Made by a program: the position numbers and the translations under genes
In this document: positions 1 to 11,657 of the stretch, in pieces
Numbering within the stretch: position 1 is the first letter of the stretch
Layout of the letters: the number at the start of each line of letters is the position of its first letter
The notes under the pieces: model-generated
Database searches by the model: none
Told to the model about the DNA's origin: nothing
The model's input: the letters and a program-made list of their open reading frames with translations, nothing else
Source of the DNA: Chromera velia
Lineage: Eukaryota > Sar > Chromeraceae
Reading direction: 5' to 3'
NCBI GenBank assembly: GCA_018398765.1
Contig: JAHBMJ010005055.1
Coordinates: 45,541-74,416, forward strand
DNA: 28,876 bases

Positions 1-523
1 CGCGGACCCCGAAAAGCGTTGCTGGACGGAAAGCGTTGCATGCAATGCATGTGTTGCTGCACACTGTTGCGCGATTGTTGCGCGTCACTTGTCGCGCCGG
101 GCCGCACATGCCGTCTCTGACACGCTGTCACAATGTTTTCAGCTAACACCATGCTAACACCCTCTTCAGCTAGTGTCTCTCCGGTCCTGTATCTGGCCGC
201 ATGTTCATATATGTTCATGCACTGAGTAGATGGACAGTCTGACTGATAGAAAGAGTTGGAAAGATTCCTCTTTCTGTGTCTGTGCAGTGGCGTCCGCTAT
301 GCACAACGTGACACTCCCCCGAAAAATTCCTATTCTGGACCCTTGGGCGTGTTACGATTCACTTTGAGTGTATCCAAGCAGTTGATTCCATTCAGTCCCA
401 TTCGGTGAAGGTGTGTGTGTCCTCCTGTGTCTGTTTCCCCTTTCTGCTTTCTCCACGTGCACACATACGTGTGTGCAGCTCCCCGTGCCCACGCACAGAC
501 CCTGACATAATTCTTCAATCATC
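1..523. other. Non-coding upstream region of the membrane-protein gene
   Basis: I see no convincing gene here. The first 90 bases are rich in GTTGC motifs and contain the palindromic GCATGC. The region presumably holds the promoter and 5' UTR of the gene whose ATG is at 524, but I could not recognise a TATA box or initiator with confidence. Confidence 0.5.
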
Positions 524-3086
524 ATGGCATACGTCCAGCCGGGCCAGTGGTATCCCCCGGCTTCAGGGTATATGCACGTCGGCGCGCGTCCCCACTACCC
601 GGACCAGTCAACTGCACGCTCGCTTGCTCCCCAGCAATTTCACCCTTACCAGGGCCAATACCCTCAACAGCAGGCTGAAGCACGGGCAGAGGGTAGAGAG
701 TTTCACTCGGGGAGTTCAGAAGGTAATTTCCTTCGACACTCACGACGGCGAGTGGGGGGGGCAGAAACTGGACCCCACGTCTGAGTGGGACGAGGCAGCG
801 GAGGATGATCACTTCGAAATGTGTGGGGGAACATTTACGTGACCAGCGTCTTCAATCACAACGGCACGAGGCGACTGCCTCACCCGTTCCTGGCTTGCTT
901 CATCTATCTTGCGACTTTTGTTGTTCAGGCAAGTTGAACGACCTGCATGGCCCGTCTCTGGCCGGATGCTCTGTCGTCTGTAGACTTTTTTTGCCGGTTA
1001 TCCCCTCTCTCTTCCTTCCCCCCTTGCTCGCTGTCTCGATCCTTCCCACGCATCTTTTCTGCATCCAACGGTTGCTTTCTCTCTACCCCCCCTCCCACCG
1101 CTCTTTCTTTTTTATTTTTTCTGCTTAATTGTGTTTGCCTAAAAGAAAAAGAAGCTGAGGCGAACAGCGAGAGAAACGCAGGACCCATGCAGCATTTTCT
1201 CGTGTGTCAATCCGTCTTCCATTTTTGCCGTCAGCGTCCCCATGCATTGATTCATCTGCATGCCTCCCTTTCTCTCTGTGGCCCGACGCCTGCGCAGGTG
1301 ATAGCGGTGATGGCTGTCAATCCTTCCCTTTACAACCTTGATGAAAAGTTCCACTCAGCAACCACTCCCGCCCCCCTCCGTCCATTCCGTTTGTTTGTGC
1401 TCACAACAAAGATAGCCAATGACATTTCCCGGGAGGGATGGCTATCTCTCTTCATCCGCGTCGTTGCCATTATTCTCGTCTCCCTGAAGGCCATCACCAC
1501 CGTCAAGGAGGACATCTTCGGCTTCGTCCTCTTTCGCCTGAGGAAAAAAGAGGTGAGGGGCGCAGGGCTCACATGGTTGGCCTACCTCCTGCTCCCTGTG
1601 ACCACCATGATCTTTCCCGCAATGGTCACAGTGACGGCGGCCCATCAGATCTTCAGTGCCGATGTTTCGATCGGTTTCAGAGGTCGTGATAGCTTCGGTA
1701 GAGCTGATCTTCATCCTCGAATTGGACGACCAAATAGTGGGCACACGACTAAGCATTCTGTACCCCAAGACTCTGAACCTGCAAGACTGCAAGGTTCCAA
1801 AAGCCCTACTCGACTTCCCGTACATTCAGTCGTATGAAGTCTCTGAGAAGGAGAGGAACGTGCGTATTCACAACGAGGTCGAGAATGTCACCACGACTGT
1901 CCTCAAGGTCTTCCTTCCCTACGCCCTCATGCTGACGATGCCTGCCGTTGTGCTGGGTCTCCTGGGATGCCGGTCGTTCGACGTCCGGTTTATCGACTTC
2001 GACAGGCAGGATCCCAACGCATTCCCATTCCACAACCACCTACCCATGGGAGCCATGCTCTACTTCCTTGCTGTCGGCTTCGTTGGTAACTCGGTAGCAG
2101 CGCCGTATGTGATGGCGAGAAAGTTGTCACAAACCGCATCATCTTCCGATGACGACCTCATTACCCTCTACAGCGTGCTCTTTGCCTTGTTGCCTGTGTG
2201 CGCAAGCATCGCCGTGCTCGTTCTCATTCTCGGGATCTTTGCCACCAACGTCACGTGGGTCATTTGGTCAGTCGGCCCCCTCTCCCTTTCTGTCCTGTCG
2301 GCATTCCTTTCGATGCCGCGTGGGCAGTCGAATGATACAGTACTGCAGTGAAAGGCAACACGCCCACGTACCGGATGAGTGAGGGTTCCGTCACCCCACG
2401 CTAAATTACATTTTTTCTCTGTACTCACTCACTGCTTGTTTAATTGTGTGGGTGGAAGGAATGCGGGCTTTTCCTCCCGCTTTTTGTCTGGATGCCTTCA
2501 TTGTTTCCCTCGTGAAAGTGATGTCTGTCTGGCTTCCTTCCGTTCGCGCCTGCATTCCAAGGGTAGGCAAGAGGGTCAGTCTGTATGTTGCAGAGAAGAG
2601 AAAGAGAGAGAGAGAGAGAACCCGCCAGCTGAGTGTGCAGAAGATTGTCCCTCCACCCGGGCCCCCGGAGTTCCCCTAGTTTGCCTCGATCCATTGCTCC
2701 TCTCCCTGACATTTTTGTTTCATGGCATTTTCCATCTTTTCTTTGAAGCAAGCTGTGAACACAAAACAAAATGACTCTGTGTACAGGAATAGGATTGTAA
2801 TTTCTATTTCTTGCTTGCCTCTCGTTGCAGGGCTGCCGCCGTGGCTACTTTCTTTTCCATCATTCAGGCTTCCGTGACTCTGTACGGCTTTGTGGAAGCG
2901 GTCATACATTTCCTCTCGAGGAGACAGGGGAGGGCGGGGCTGGCTTACCGCTTTTCTACCATGGCCTTCTTCGCCCCCCTCCTTGTCATCTGTGTGTGCT
3001 CGATCATTGTGATGGTGTGGATGACAGCGGGGACAGGCCAGGCTCCCAAAAAGATTCTGGCCTCTCCTTTTGCCTTCAGTATTTAA
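524..3086 (+). CDS. Multi-pass membrane protein of unknown function, frame broken at three places
   Basis: Inferred exons are 524-928, 1298-2347 and 2831-3086. The first intron has a GC donor (GCAAGT at 929) and a GCGCAG acceptor in phase 0. The second runs from GTGAAA at 2348 to TTGCAG at 2830 in phase 2. The product would be about 569 residues. It has a Pro/Gln/Tyr-rich soluble N-terminus (MAYVQPGQWYPP...), then about nine hydrophobic segments, such as ACFIYLATFVVQ, VVAIILVSL, LYFLAVGFV, VCASIAVLVLILGIF and PLLVICVCSIIVMV. A conserved-looking motif, FILELDDQIV, lies between membrane segments. Three one-base frame changes are needed, near 709-712 (GGGG), 825-829 (GGGGG) and 1675-1677 (TTT). 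All are homopolymers, so sequence error is the simplest explanation; decay of the gene is the alternative. The TAA stop is followed in frame by TAG and TGA. An AATAAA lies about 175 bases downstream. I do not recognise the family; transporter or channel is only a guess from topology. Confidence 0.6.
2602..2619. repeat. (GA)n microsatellite in an intron
   Basis: A short AG dinucleotide run inside the second intron of the multi-pass membrane-protein gene. Confidence 0.85.
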
Positions 3087-4528
3087 TTAACTTAGTGAGC
3101 GACTTTCTCGACCGACCGACCGGCCGAGCGGTCCAGAAGATGATCGAAGAACACTGGGATGGGTCAAAAGATAAACAGCACTTTGTGAGAAGGAGAGGGG
3201 CACTAGAGAGGTGGCCGTGTCATTGAGGGCGCACGCACGAAGTTTGGTTATGGCAGCTAGAGAATAAAGGGGAATGTACAATCTGGTTTCCTCTGCGTTC
3301 GCCCGTTTCTCTCTCTTTGGTCTCCATCCTTCCTAGTTTTTTTTTTCTTTTGAGACCCTAATTAGCCATCTCTTTCTTGAGAGTGTTTTTCTTTTGTTTG
3401 TTTTTTGAGACTACAGGGGCAGGTACAGAGTCAGACATGTGCCAAGCCTTGTGCCAAGCCTAGTGCCAAGCATGGAAGGAACAGTTCTGAACTCAATCAA
3501 TCAGGACTCTCTGATGATCCGGAAATTCAATCCACCTCTTCAGGGGGTCCCTCCATGCTTGGAAGGGCGTGGCTGACGTGCAATTTCGCCGTTCTTTCTG
3601 TTTTTTCGTTGCTCTCATTTCACCGTGTTTTTTGCGACATAAACCATTTCTTTTAGCAGAGAAAGAGCGAGAAAGAGGGGCAAGGCTTGCGTGTGTGCGT
3701 GCGTACGTGCGTACGTGGTTGTTTCTTTGCTTCTCCCATGTCCTCTCCGTGCGCGTTTGTTCACTGGTACAAAAGGTGGGGGGGAAAGAGGGATAGAGAG
3801 ACGGAGAGAAGCACAGCTAGAAGCACAGACGAACTGACACATACCTAGCACACATACGCTAACATACGCACATAAACAGACATACACAGATGTCACATCA
3901 TGTCATGTACTCTAGCATATACTGTAGAATGTAGGATGATCATATTATATATATGTAGCAGGTCGAATGCCGGCTTAGCAGGATTGATATATTCTATAGT
4001 GCTACCTATCCCTAATATGATGGAGATGGTTTGGAGCGCTGGATCTCTCCAAAATGGGTTTGGATATCCAAACCTGACATTTAGAGCACCTTTGTTAACT
4101 GTGTTCGATCTATAAGTTACTAGGATGTTCTATCTAGCGCTACTAGTGAAACTAAGCGCGCTAATCATGTTTCTAAGCTTTATTTGATAATATCTCTCGA
4201 TTATCTAAAAAAAATGTTAGAGCTAGCTATAGTGTTAGAGATGTTTGGACGTTTTAATATTTATTCTAGTATTTATTATAAGAAATTATGAGTATGCTGC
4301 TAATTTCCCATGCATCAAAACGGAAATCTGTAGTAGTAGAAGTAGTAGTAAAAGTATGTAATCTTTAAACATGAAGACTTTACGACGAGTCTGCGTCATT
4401 CTATTGGGTGAGTTTCACCCCTAGCTGTCCCCGGCCAGTTCTGACCGATAAACAGGTCCATGGATTCCAAATCTGTATTGCCGTCCATTAAGTTTGTATC
4501 GTTGGAGCTCTTTCTTCATTTCACAATG
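3087..4528. other. Intergenic region between convergent genes
   Basis: This lies between the 3' ends of the plus-strand membrane-protein gene and the minus-strand plastid-type gene. It contains T-rich stretches, three tandem GTGCCAAGC-like units near 3438-3472, and an inverted pair (CCAAGCATGGA near 3467, TCCATGCTTGG near 3552). An AT-rich part at 3900-4400 has short TAG-rich and palindromic stretches. I found no coding pattern. The AT-rich part could be an old transposon remnant, but I could not define its ends. Confidence 0.5.
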
Positions 4529-6198
4529 TCAATCATCAAATACAACACCCTCGATTACGTCAGCGATCTCAGCCTGTCGCCTCCTTCGTTCCTTGTCTGC
4601 CGCTTCGTCCTCGTCGGATTTCCCCCCCCTCTTCCTCTTCAAAAAATCAGCCGCCCTCCGGGTCTCCTCCTCATATCTGCATGCAGGGGTTCATTCATTT
4701 GCATTGTCTCACCAGTCCTTTCGGTACCATTAGGCGGACATACACATGCATGCTGCTCTCGGGATCTGGCAGAACAATCGAGTACTTACCAATTCACGCC
4801 CATGGATAAGCAAACAATGAATCAAAAACCCAGAAGCCAACGATGCGCACAGCTCCATTCCCCCCTTTCTCGTGTGTGCAAGCAGAACTTTCCATGCGCC
4901 CCATTCAGGTTTGCTCATCGAAACGAAACTGTCCGGTCTCATGCACTCATCAAAGAACAAGGAGGGACCCAGGCAGAAAGAAGCACATTCATTTTTCCTT
5001 GTGTTCTGCAAGCGCAGGCGCACGCAGCCTCCTTCGTTACCTTCTGTTCTCCTCCTGCGTGTCGATGCTGTCCCCTCCCAAGATCAACCGGACAGGCGCA
5101 GTCCGAGCGCCCAAGTCCTCCAGCTCTTGGAGCTCCTTTTGACCCATACTGAACATTTCACACAACGCCAAAGCGAAGACAGCACAGAAGACAGACACAA
5201 TTTCAATCCAGGATTCAAGAAACCAAAAAGAAGAGAAACTCAGCATACAAAAAGACAAAGACTCCGACAGGGTGGGCAATGACACAAAAAAGAGGTTGCA
5301 AAGGTAAGAAAGGGGTGGAAACGAAAGAAGAGTCTTAGAGAGATTGCAGGGATACGACGAAGAGAGCACCGGCACGGAAGTGCAGGACCACATCGCCCCA
5401 CCTTACGTACCGTGAACCAGAGCGAAACAGGACAGAAACAAAGGAGAGGCGGTGACCAAAAAACGACAGAGGACGAAGAAAACGGAGGAAAGGAAGGAAA
5501 GAAAAAAGAGAGCACACAGATTCACACTTCATAATTTCTGACACAAACATGTGAGCGAAACGGGACCAAACCCAGCTCCACGGAAATTGAAAATAATCAA
5601 GCGGAAAACTAGGTGGCACGGGGAGCAAAGCTGATCTGGGGAGTGGAGAAACACGACACCTTCCCTCTGAATCCTCCTACCTTTTAATTGATGTCCTCTT
5701 CAAGACCATTGTTCGCAGACCCTTCAGTTCTTCCTCTGCTCTCCACCGAAGTAAGTTGTACACCGTAAAAAGGACACTAAGAAGTGTAAACAAAGCCACA
5801 TTGACCCAGCCCCAGGTGAACTGGAGCTTCTCATACAAACTGAATTCTTGGGCTTGGGGGATGACACTGAACGCGGGGTCGCTTTTGTCATACTCAAGAG
5901 GTTTTGTGAAAATGTCCAGAGGGGTGAAGATTCTGGGAGCGACAGACAGAAGGAAGTTGGAGGAGTCAAGGTCGTTCAGTGCAGAGCTGGAAGTTGCTTC
6001 GGTCATTCCAGATGCGGCTGTCGTGGAATCATGAAATGCCTGGACTACCTGAGCCGTCTCTGCCAGTGCACTCATGTCTTCTGGGTTCATTGCAAGCCGA
6101 ATGTTCCCCCGACTCCGCAAAACTGAAGACGGAAGTTTCGGGGAAGGCACAAAGCCGGACACGACGCTGAAGAATGCCGCACTCACAAAGAACCTCAT
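4529..6198 (-). CDS. Probable plastid-targeted two-TM membrane protein
   Basis: Exons on the minus strand are 6198-5681, 5238-5041 and 4676-4529, with donors GTAGGA and GTAACG. Both junctions are phase 2 and join in frame, giving 287 residues. The last exon is hidden opposite a long spurious plus-strand ORF. It ends in a charged tail with a Lys/Arg/Asp/Glu-rich stretch, the sequence DVIEGVVFDD, and a TGA stop. The N-terminus is a hydrophobic signal (MRFFVSAAFFSVVSG) followed by FVPSP and a basic Ser/Arg-rich stretch. This is the bipartite presequence with Phe at +1 that is typical of proteins entering secondary red-lineage plastids. Two membrane segments follow: WVNVALFTLLSVLFTVYNLL (about residues 128-147) and IEIVSVFCAVFALALCEMF (exon 2). 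I do not recognise the mature family. Location in a plastid membrane is inferred; mature function is unknown. The start is the first ATG, placed directly before the signal. Confidence 0.8.
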
Positions 6199-6879
6199 CT
6201 TGAAGGAGCTGATATTGAGAAATAGAAAGAGACGGCAAACAGACAGCAGTCAGCTTTCTTTTCCTTCCTTTCCCCCTTCCCCAAAAAGCACGCCAGTCCC
6301 GTCTCTGAAGAAGAGACACACCAAGCTGATGAAAGAATCAATCACTCAGTGCTTCGAAGTGCGTGATATTCATGACTTTCGAACTGCTTTGATCCTGAGA
6401 ACCTTGGCGGCCGGGATCGAAGGGGCGCCGAAGTTCGGACACCCCGGATTGCATGGTTCAAGTTTCCGGGGTCCGACGGGCCCTAGCTTAGACAGCTGCA
6501 TGCATGACGGAAGAGCAAACCTTCGTTAATTTAAGAGCTAGCGCGCGGCATGCCGGAGCCCCCGGCACGAGCTAGCTCCTGACGTGAAGGACGTCCGCGC
6601 AAATCTTGTGTGTTCGCACATATGTGTGTGTTGTTTGATCGTGTTTAATTGAAGGAGACTCGGAATATGCTGCTTTCCAAGCGTCGGACTTTGCCTCTTA
6701 CACATACAGCTGTACGAAAAATATCTCCTTTCTCTCATCTGATACTGCAAGGGGACGAACAGGATAAGCTTCGCAGACTAAATGCGTCGGACAGTACAAA
6801 AGCGTGTTGCCGTTCAAAGAATCGAGACAGCAACAGAGGGCTTTTGTCAGAAAGAATTGTCTAGTTGAACGCAATCTGC
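6199..6879. promoter_or_regulatory. Divergent intergenic region with two GC-rich hairpins
   Basis: This 681-bp region separates the divergent starts at 6198 (minus) and 6880 (plus), so it presumably contains both promoters. Two inverted repeats stand out. One has arms at 6435-6448 and 6465-6476 (CGGAC, a bulged A, then CCCCGG, against CCGGGGTCCG). The other spans 6535-6578 and is built on GAGCTAG...GCCGG. No open reading frame here looks coding. The regulatory role is inferred from position only. Confidence 0.4.
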
Positions 6880-8460
6880 ATGAGGAGACTCTTGGTTTCT
6901 CTTGCAGCAGGGGCTGGAGCCTTCCCTGCGCTTTCACTCGGTGAGGGCACCGGAGGGCCGTTGGAGTGCGTGGTAAGGGCGCCCGAGCCGTCTGAGATTC
7001 CTGACTGTTCCTCATCACGTCTTTTACTTCCGACGAATGAGGATCAGACTTTCACCACAGCCCCCTCTCCGGTTCCTGGCTCCAGTGTGTCCTTCGCCCG
7101 CACAAAGCTAAGTAAAGAAAGTGCCGGCCACACTGCATATCTTCAACTGACTTGCGATGAAGACCGCATGCAGTCCATGCTCCAGCACAGTACCGACAGT
7201 GGTACACCTTCTTACCTTTCTGACGACATTTATTGCATGTGGGAGTTCACGGACAGCGGTGGAACCCCCCTTGCAATACACTCCATAAGCACCTGGGCGG
7301 AAGGGATGCTTCCGCCAGGGACAGCTTCGTGGTCTCTTTGTGGCAGTACGCTGGAATTAGATATCCAGTGCAAAGGTCAGTCAATTTGAGTCCGAGACTT
7401 CAGTTTGCCTAACCTTTGTAGATCTGTCTCCTTCGAGCCGATCTGGTTGTCTTGTTCTCCCAACTGGCCTCACTGCAGGTTCCCATAAGGCAACAACCCC
7501 AGAGCTGGGGTGTGAGGGGTGCAGCTGCTACTACCATGGGCAGTGCCAGGAGGAGCTTGTGTGCGTGGAAATGAACATGGTCGGTCGGTTCTTTTGCAGA
7601 CACGGGAATTGAGCGGATGGGGGTGGCTGTTTGGCAGATCAAGAAGGAAAAGCTGTTGGATTGGGATTGTTCCAATGAAACGTTGGCGTTCTCGCCTCGC
7701 ATGCAGATTTTTCATCAGCTGGGCTTGGAGCACAGAACAGCGCAGCATGACTGATGCATAGATGGGATACAGTCGGATATCAAGGACAGGAAGAATGTTT
7801 TGGTAATCATCTGCTTTCTCTTTTCTGTTCACATACGGTACGCACATCCATATCAATAAGAGGCCTTCTTTGCCTTCTCTGCGTGCAGTATAAACGTGTG
7901 TGCATGAGTGAGGTTCCTGAGGGGGGTTTCGTGATTAGTGGGAACAGACCTGTGGCGCCGTGGGAGAACTGTTACTACGCCCCTGAGGAGAACAAATGTC
8001 TGGTCGAGGGGTTTGCATGTTACAGAAATGAGAACTGGGAGGAATTTGCGATGTGCAGACCAGAGGGGGACGTTCCGTCTCCAGACCCGAGGGTCGTTCT
8101 GCGTCACCAGATGCTGAGAGCAAGCGGGGAGGATCCGTTTGAACCTCAAAACCTTCAGAGACGGCTGAAAGAGGAGACGAAAAAATCACAGATGGATGGA
8201 GCCAGTGAATGGCCGACAGGCTCCAAACTCCGAAGGCGGCTTCAACAGATGGAGAACTGTTGGGACAGAGAGAGCGCTGCTCTCAAAGGTTCCTCTTCTT
8301 CTTTTGACATTTCTGTGGGATCTTCAGACTTCAAAGAGGGCACAGAGGGCACAGCAGGCACTGAGGGAGCGCCATGGTTCGAGGAGGTTGTCAAGAGGTC
8401 TGTCTATCCTTTCATCTTTTTCGCTCTTCCTTGCTCTCTCTCTCTCTCTCTCTCTCTCTC

Positions 8461-8494
<34 letters not shown>

Positions 8495-11400
8495 TGACGC
8501 CTGTCTGCCTGTCTGCTTGCCAGTCTGTCATGGCTGTGTAAACTATCGAATTCGCTGACGCACTGGTGCATGTGTACGTTCAGGTGCAAGATGTCCCTCG
8601 ACACAGACCCCCCCCCTAGCGCCGGCACGAGCCCATCAGAATTCTCTGGGTGGGGGCAAACGGAGGCAAAAGCCGGCAGCAATTTGGGTTCCTCCTCGGG
8701 TGGGGGGGGTGACTTTAGTCTGGAGGCCTTTGATGAAGACTTTGCGATGGGGGCTCTGGAGGATGACGGTTGGTCTCTGGGGTGGGTGAAGGACGCGTGG
8801 GGCCCTGTGGCCTCTCTCTCCTCCGGTGCGCTGTCTGTTGAGGAGGCCGCAAGCAAGTTGAATGGTACAGGTGTCGATGTGGATACGGCCCTCCCCATGC
8901 TCTCTGTGTCAAGACGACTGCAGGCAGTGGTGGGAAGTCATAGGGAAGAGAGAAGGCGCTTGCAAGAGAGGAAAGAGGGAGAGGGCGGGAATTCAACCGG
9001 AATGATTTCGTTAAATGGGGATGGAAAGGAGGAAGAGGAACTTTACAGGGGCCCCGGGTCGGATGAGCCCTGGTTGACCTCAGGGAGCAGGGGGAGTATC
9101 GGTATTTTGAGCTCACCGGAAGACTTTGGGGGTGCGTTTGCGATGATTGACCCCCAAGTGAAGACCTCTCTGTTTGCGAACATCGGTGGACTGGGGGTGA
9201 TCAACCAGACGCTGCACGAACAGGAGCCCCCCCTACCTCCCTCGATCAGGGACTCTGTGTACCACTTCGTTGCCAACAGCTCTGAGGGCGTGAAGGGGCA
9301 GCTGTTCGACATAGGAGCGAACGCGCTGTTAAACGGGATGACATCAGAACAGGAGGTGAGCGCATGACCCTTTCTTTGCTGTGAAGGTCGGAGACAACTG
9401 CTACGCAGGCGCATAAATTGTGTCAAGTGAATGTGACTGAGGAAGTGAGTGAGTGAGTGAGTGAGTGAGTGAGTGAATGAGTAAGTGAGTGAGTGAGTGA
9501 GTGAGTGAGCGAGTGAGTGAGTGAGTGAGCGAGTGAGTGAGTGAGTGAGCGAGCGAGGAAATCCAAGCAAAATGGCAAGAAGGTGTGAGCGAATGCGAAA
9601 GGTGGCTTGGCAGAGTTGGCGCTGTCTTTTTCCTGGGGACATTTTCGTTTTTGATTAACTGTTTTGCAGAAAGGCGGGCTTTGTGTGGGCAAATTCTATG
9701 CGTCGCGCTTGTAGTCTCGTTAAAGGATCCCGAGGGATTTCATTTGTTTTTCTCCCTCCAACAAGACATTCGTGCTTTGTCCTGTCAGTGCTCATCGCTC
9801 TAGCCTGTGCGCGTATGCCTTCGATTGATCAGGTGGTAGAGGCCTTCATTGAGATCATCGTCTCCGAAGGGTTCCAAGTGCGTCCCGACCAGGTTCTCGA
9901 GGTTCTCTTCACTCGGGAAGAATTCCATCTCCTTCCTCCAAGGCTGCAATTCCACATCGCGGTCTTTCTTGCTGACCTTCCTTTGAAGCAGCTCCACGCC
10001 CTCAATGCGAGGCTAAACATGAGTGCAGCTGAGTTCGGGGAGTGGACAGCGACGCAGGGTCTGGACGCACGGCTGGACTCGGATGAACTTGCGAATATTA
10101 TTCGGAAGACAATGAAAGAGAGGGAAGTGGACCCCTCCATGCTGCCCGATCGGATTCTGAAGGTCATCACTGACCACATCGCAGCTTTCTCCTTTGCCGA
10201 ACAGGCAAAGACGGGGATGGAGTTGATCGCCATGACTGAACTTCAGTTTCTCCAGTGAGTCTGTGTGTGTGATATGTGTAGTTGAGGAGGTAAAACGGCT
10301 CCCACTACATGAAATGCAGAGAAGGGTGCAGAGTCATAAATATACGCAAGAGAAGAAGTGGGACAGGTAGGAAGAAAGGGGGGTCAACGACAAAATTGGA
10401 TGGTGAACAGCAGACAAAAAACGCAGATTTGACCGCATTGATAGAATCTCAAACGGGCGAATGCAGTAAGAGACTGCCGTCATTTGAAATTTCTGATTTC
10501 CCAATCTGCCTGCATGCAGGTGGGCTGAGTCTGAAGGCCTCAACCTCCAGTTCCGAGGGGACGAGATGGAGACGATGCTCCTCGGGTTGGACAGAGACGA
10601 TTTCAAGCAGCTTCCATCGAGACAGCAGAAAATGATCGCCTCTCATCTCTCCTCCATGCGTCTGAGCGCCCTGTGGGTCCTACAGGAGAGGCTGATGAAG
10701 CTCTCGGGGGGGGACTTTGCCCGATGGACCATTGCACAGGGATTGGATTTGACTCTGAATAGAGAAGAGGTGGAGGTGCTGATGAGAGAGACGCTGCGAA
10801 ACTCGAAAGTGCCTGCAGAAATGATTCCCGAAAGAGTGCTGCAGATTGTGATTGCACACTTCGCTGGTCTTCCTTTTGACAAGCAGGTAGAGGATGGTCT
10901 CCGTCTCCAAGGAGCTTCCCTTCCTGAAATGTCCGAATGGCTGGAGGAAGAAGGCCTCGACCTTCAACTGACCCCAGCAGAACTGGAAGACCTCTTGGCA
11001 ACAAGAGATGATTTCGGGGAGCTCCCATCGAGACAACAGCAGCTGGTGATTCTCTACCTGGCCTCTCTATCCCTTGCAGAGCTGTCACCTCTGCAGAGCG
11101 ATTTGGACACTCTGGAAGCTGCGGAGTTCGGCATCTGGGCGGAGGAGAGGGGACTCGCTCTCCAAATCAACAAGAAAGAGGTCAGGGAGGGCATCATGAT
11201 GATGATGTATTATATCTGTGTGATTGAATGCCCTTTTTCTGTGAGTCGGAATGTCTCCATGGGTCTGTCCGTCTTTCTCTCTCTTCTTAGACTGTCGAGA
11301 TGTCAGTCGGCACGCATCCTAGTTCTTTCTGCCCGTTCTGCTTGTAATCCCTTTTTCGCCTCATCATGACAGACAGGGGGTGCTCTCTCCCTCTGTCTGT

Positions 11401-11553
11401 AAACTCAGAGGCACACACAGACAGTCACACAGACTGGCACTCGAATTAAGCTTCCCTTTGGTTGAACCCTTTCGGCGTTCGTTGTCTCAAGGGGGAGTTA
11501 CGCACGAGGGGCACATTCTTAAATTCCCATTTGTCCACTGTCACGACCTATGG

Positions 11554-11590
<37 letters not shown>

Positions 11591-11618
11591 GTGCGTGTGT
11601 GTGTGCGTGCGTGCGTGC

Positions 11619-11657
<39 letters not shown>

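Noticed and set aside
1656-1680. 25-nt mini-intron (GTGCCG...TTTCAG) repairing the frame of the membrane-protein gene
   Set aside because: The length would fit the frame, but other introns here are about 90-640 nt, and a one-base change in the TTT run at 1675-1677 is simpler and gives a smoother protein.
3438-3472. Three GTGCCAAGC-like tandem units
   Set aside because: Too short and isolated to support a functional claim.
4460-5152. Long plus-strand open frame (230 codons)
   Set aside because: Its sequence is Ser/Pro/Cys-rich without domain character, and it is antisense to two exons of the minus-strand plastid-type gene that join in phase.
6430-6480. tRNA-like cloverleaf (GGTTCAAG resembling a T-loop)
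   Set aside because: No acceptor stem, D-arm or anticodon arm could be paired; only a simple hairpin is present.
7512-7599. Intron GTGAGG...TTTTGCAG inside exon 2 of the modular gene
   Set aside because: It is a good-looking intron that fixes the frame, but it would remove a Cys-rich stretch that parallels the Cys pattern in exon 3. Left open, not adopted.
7752-7754. Selenocysteine TGA
   Set aside because: No redox-type context and no SECIS element recognised downstream; a sequence or splice explanation is more likely.
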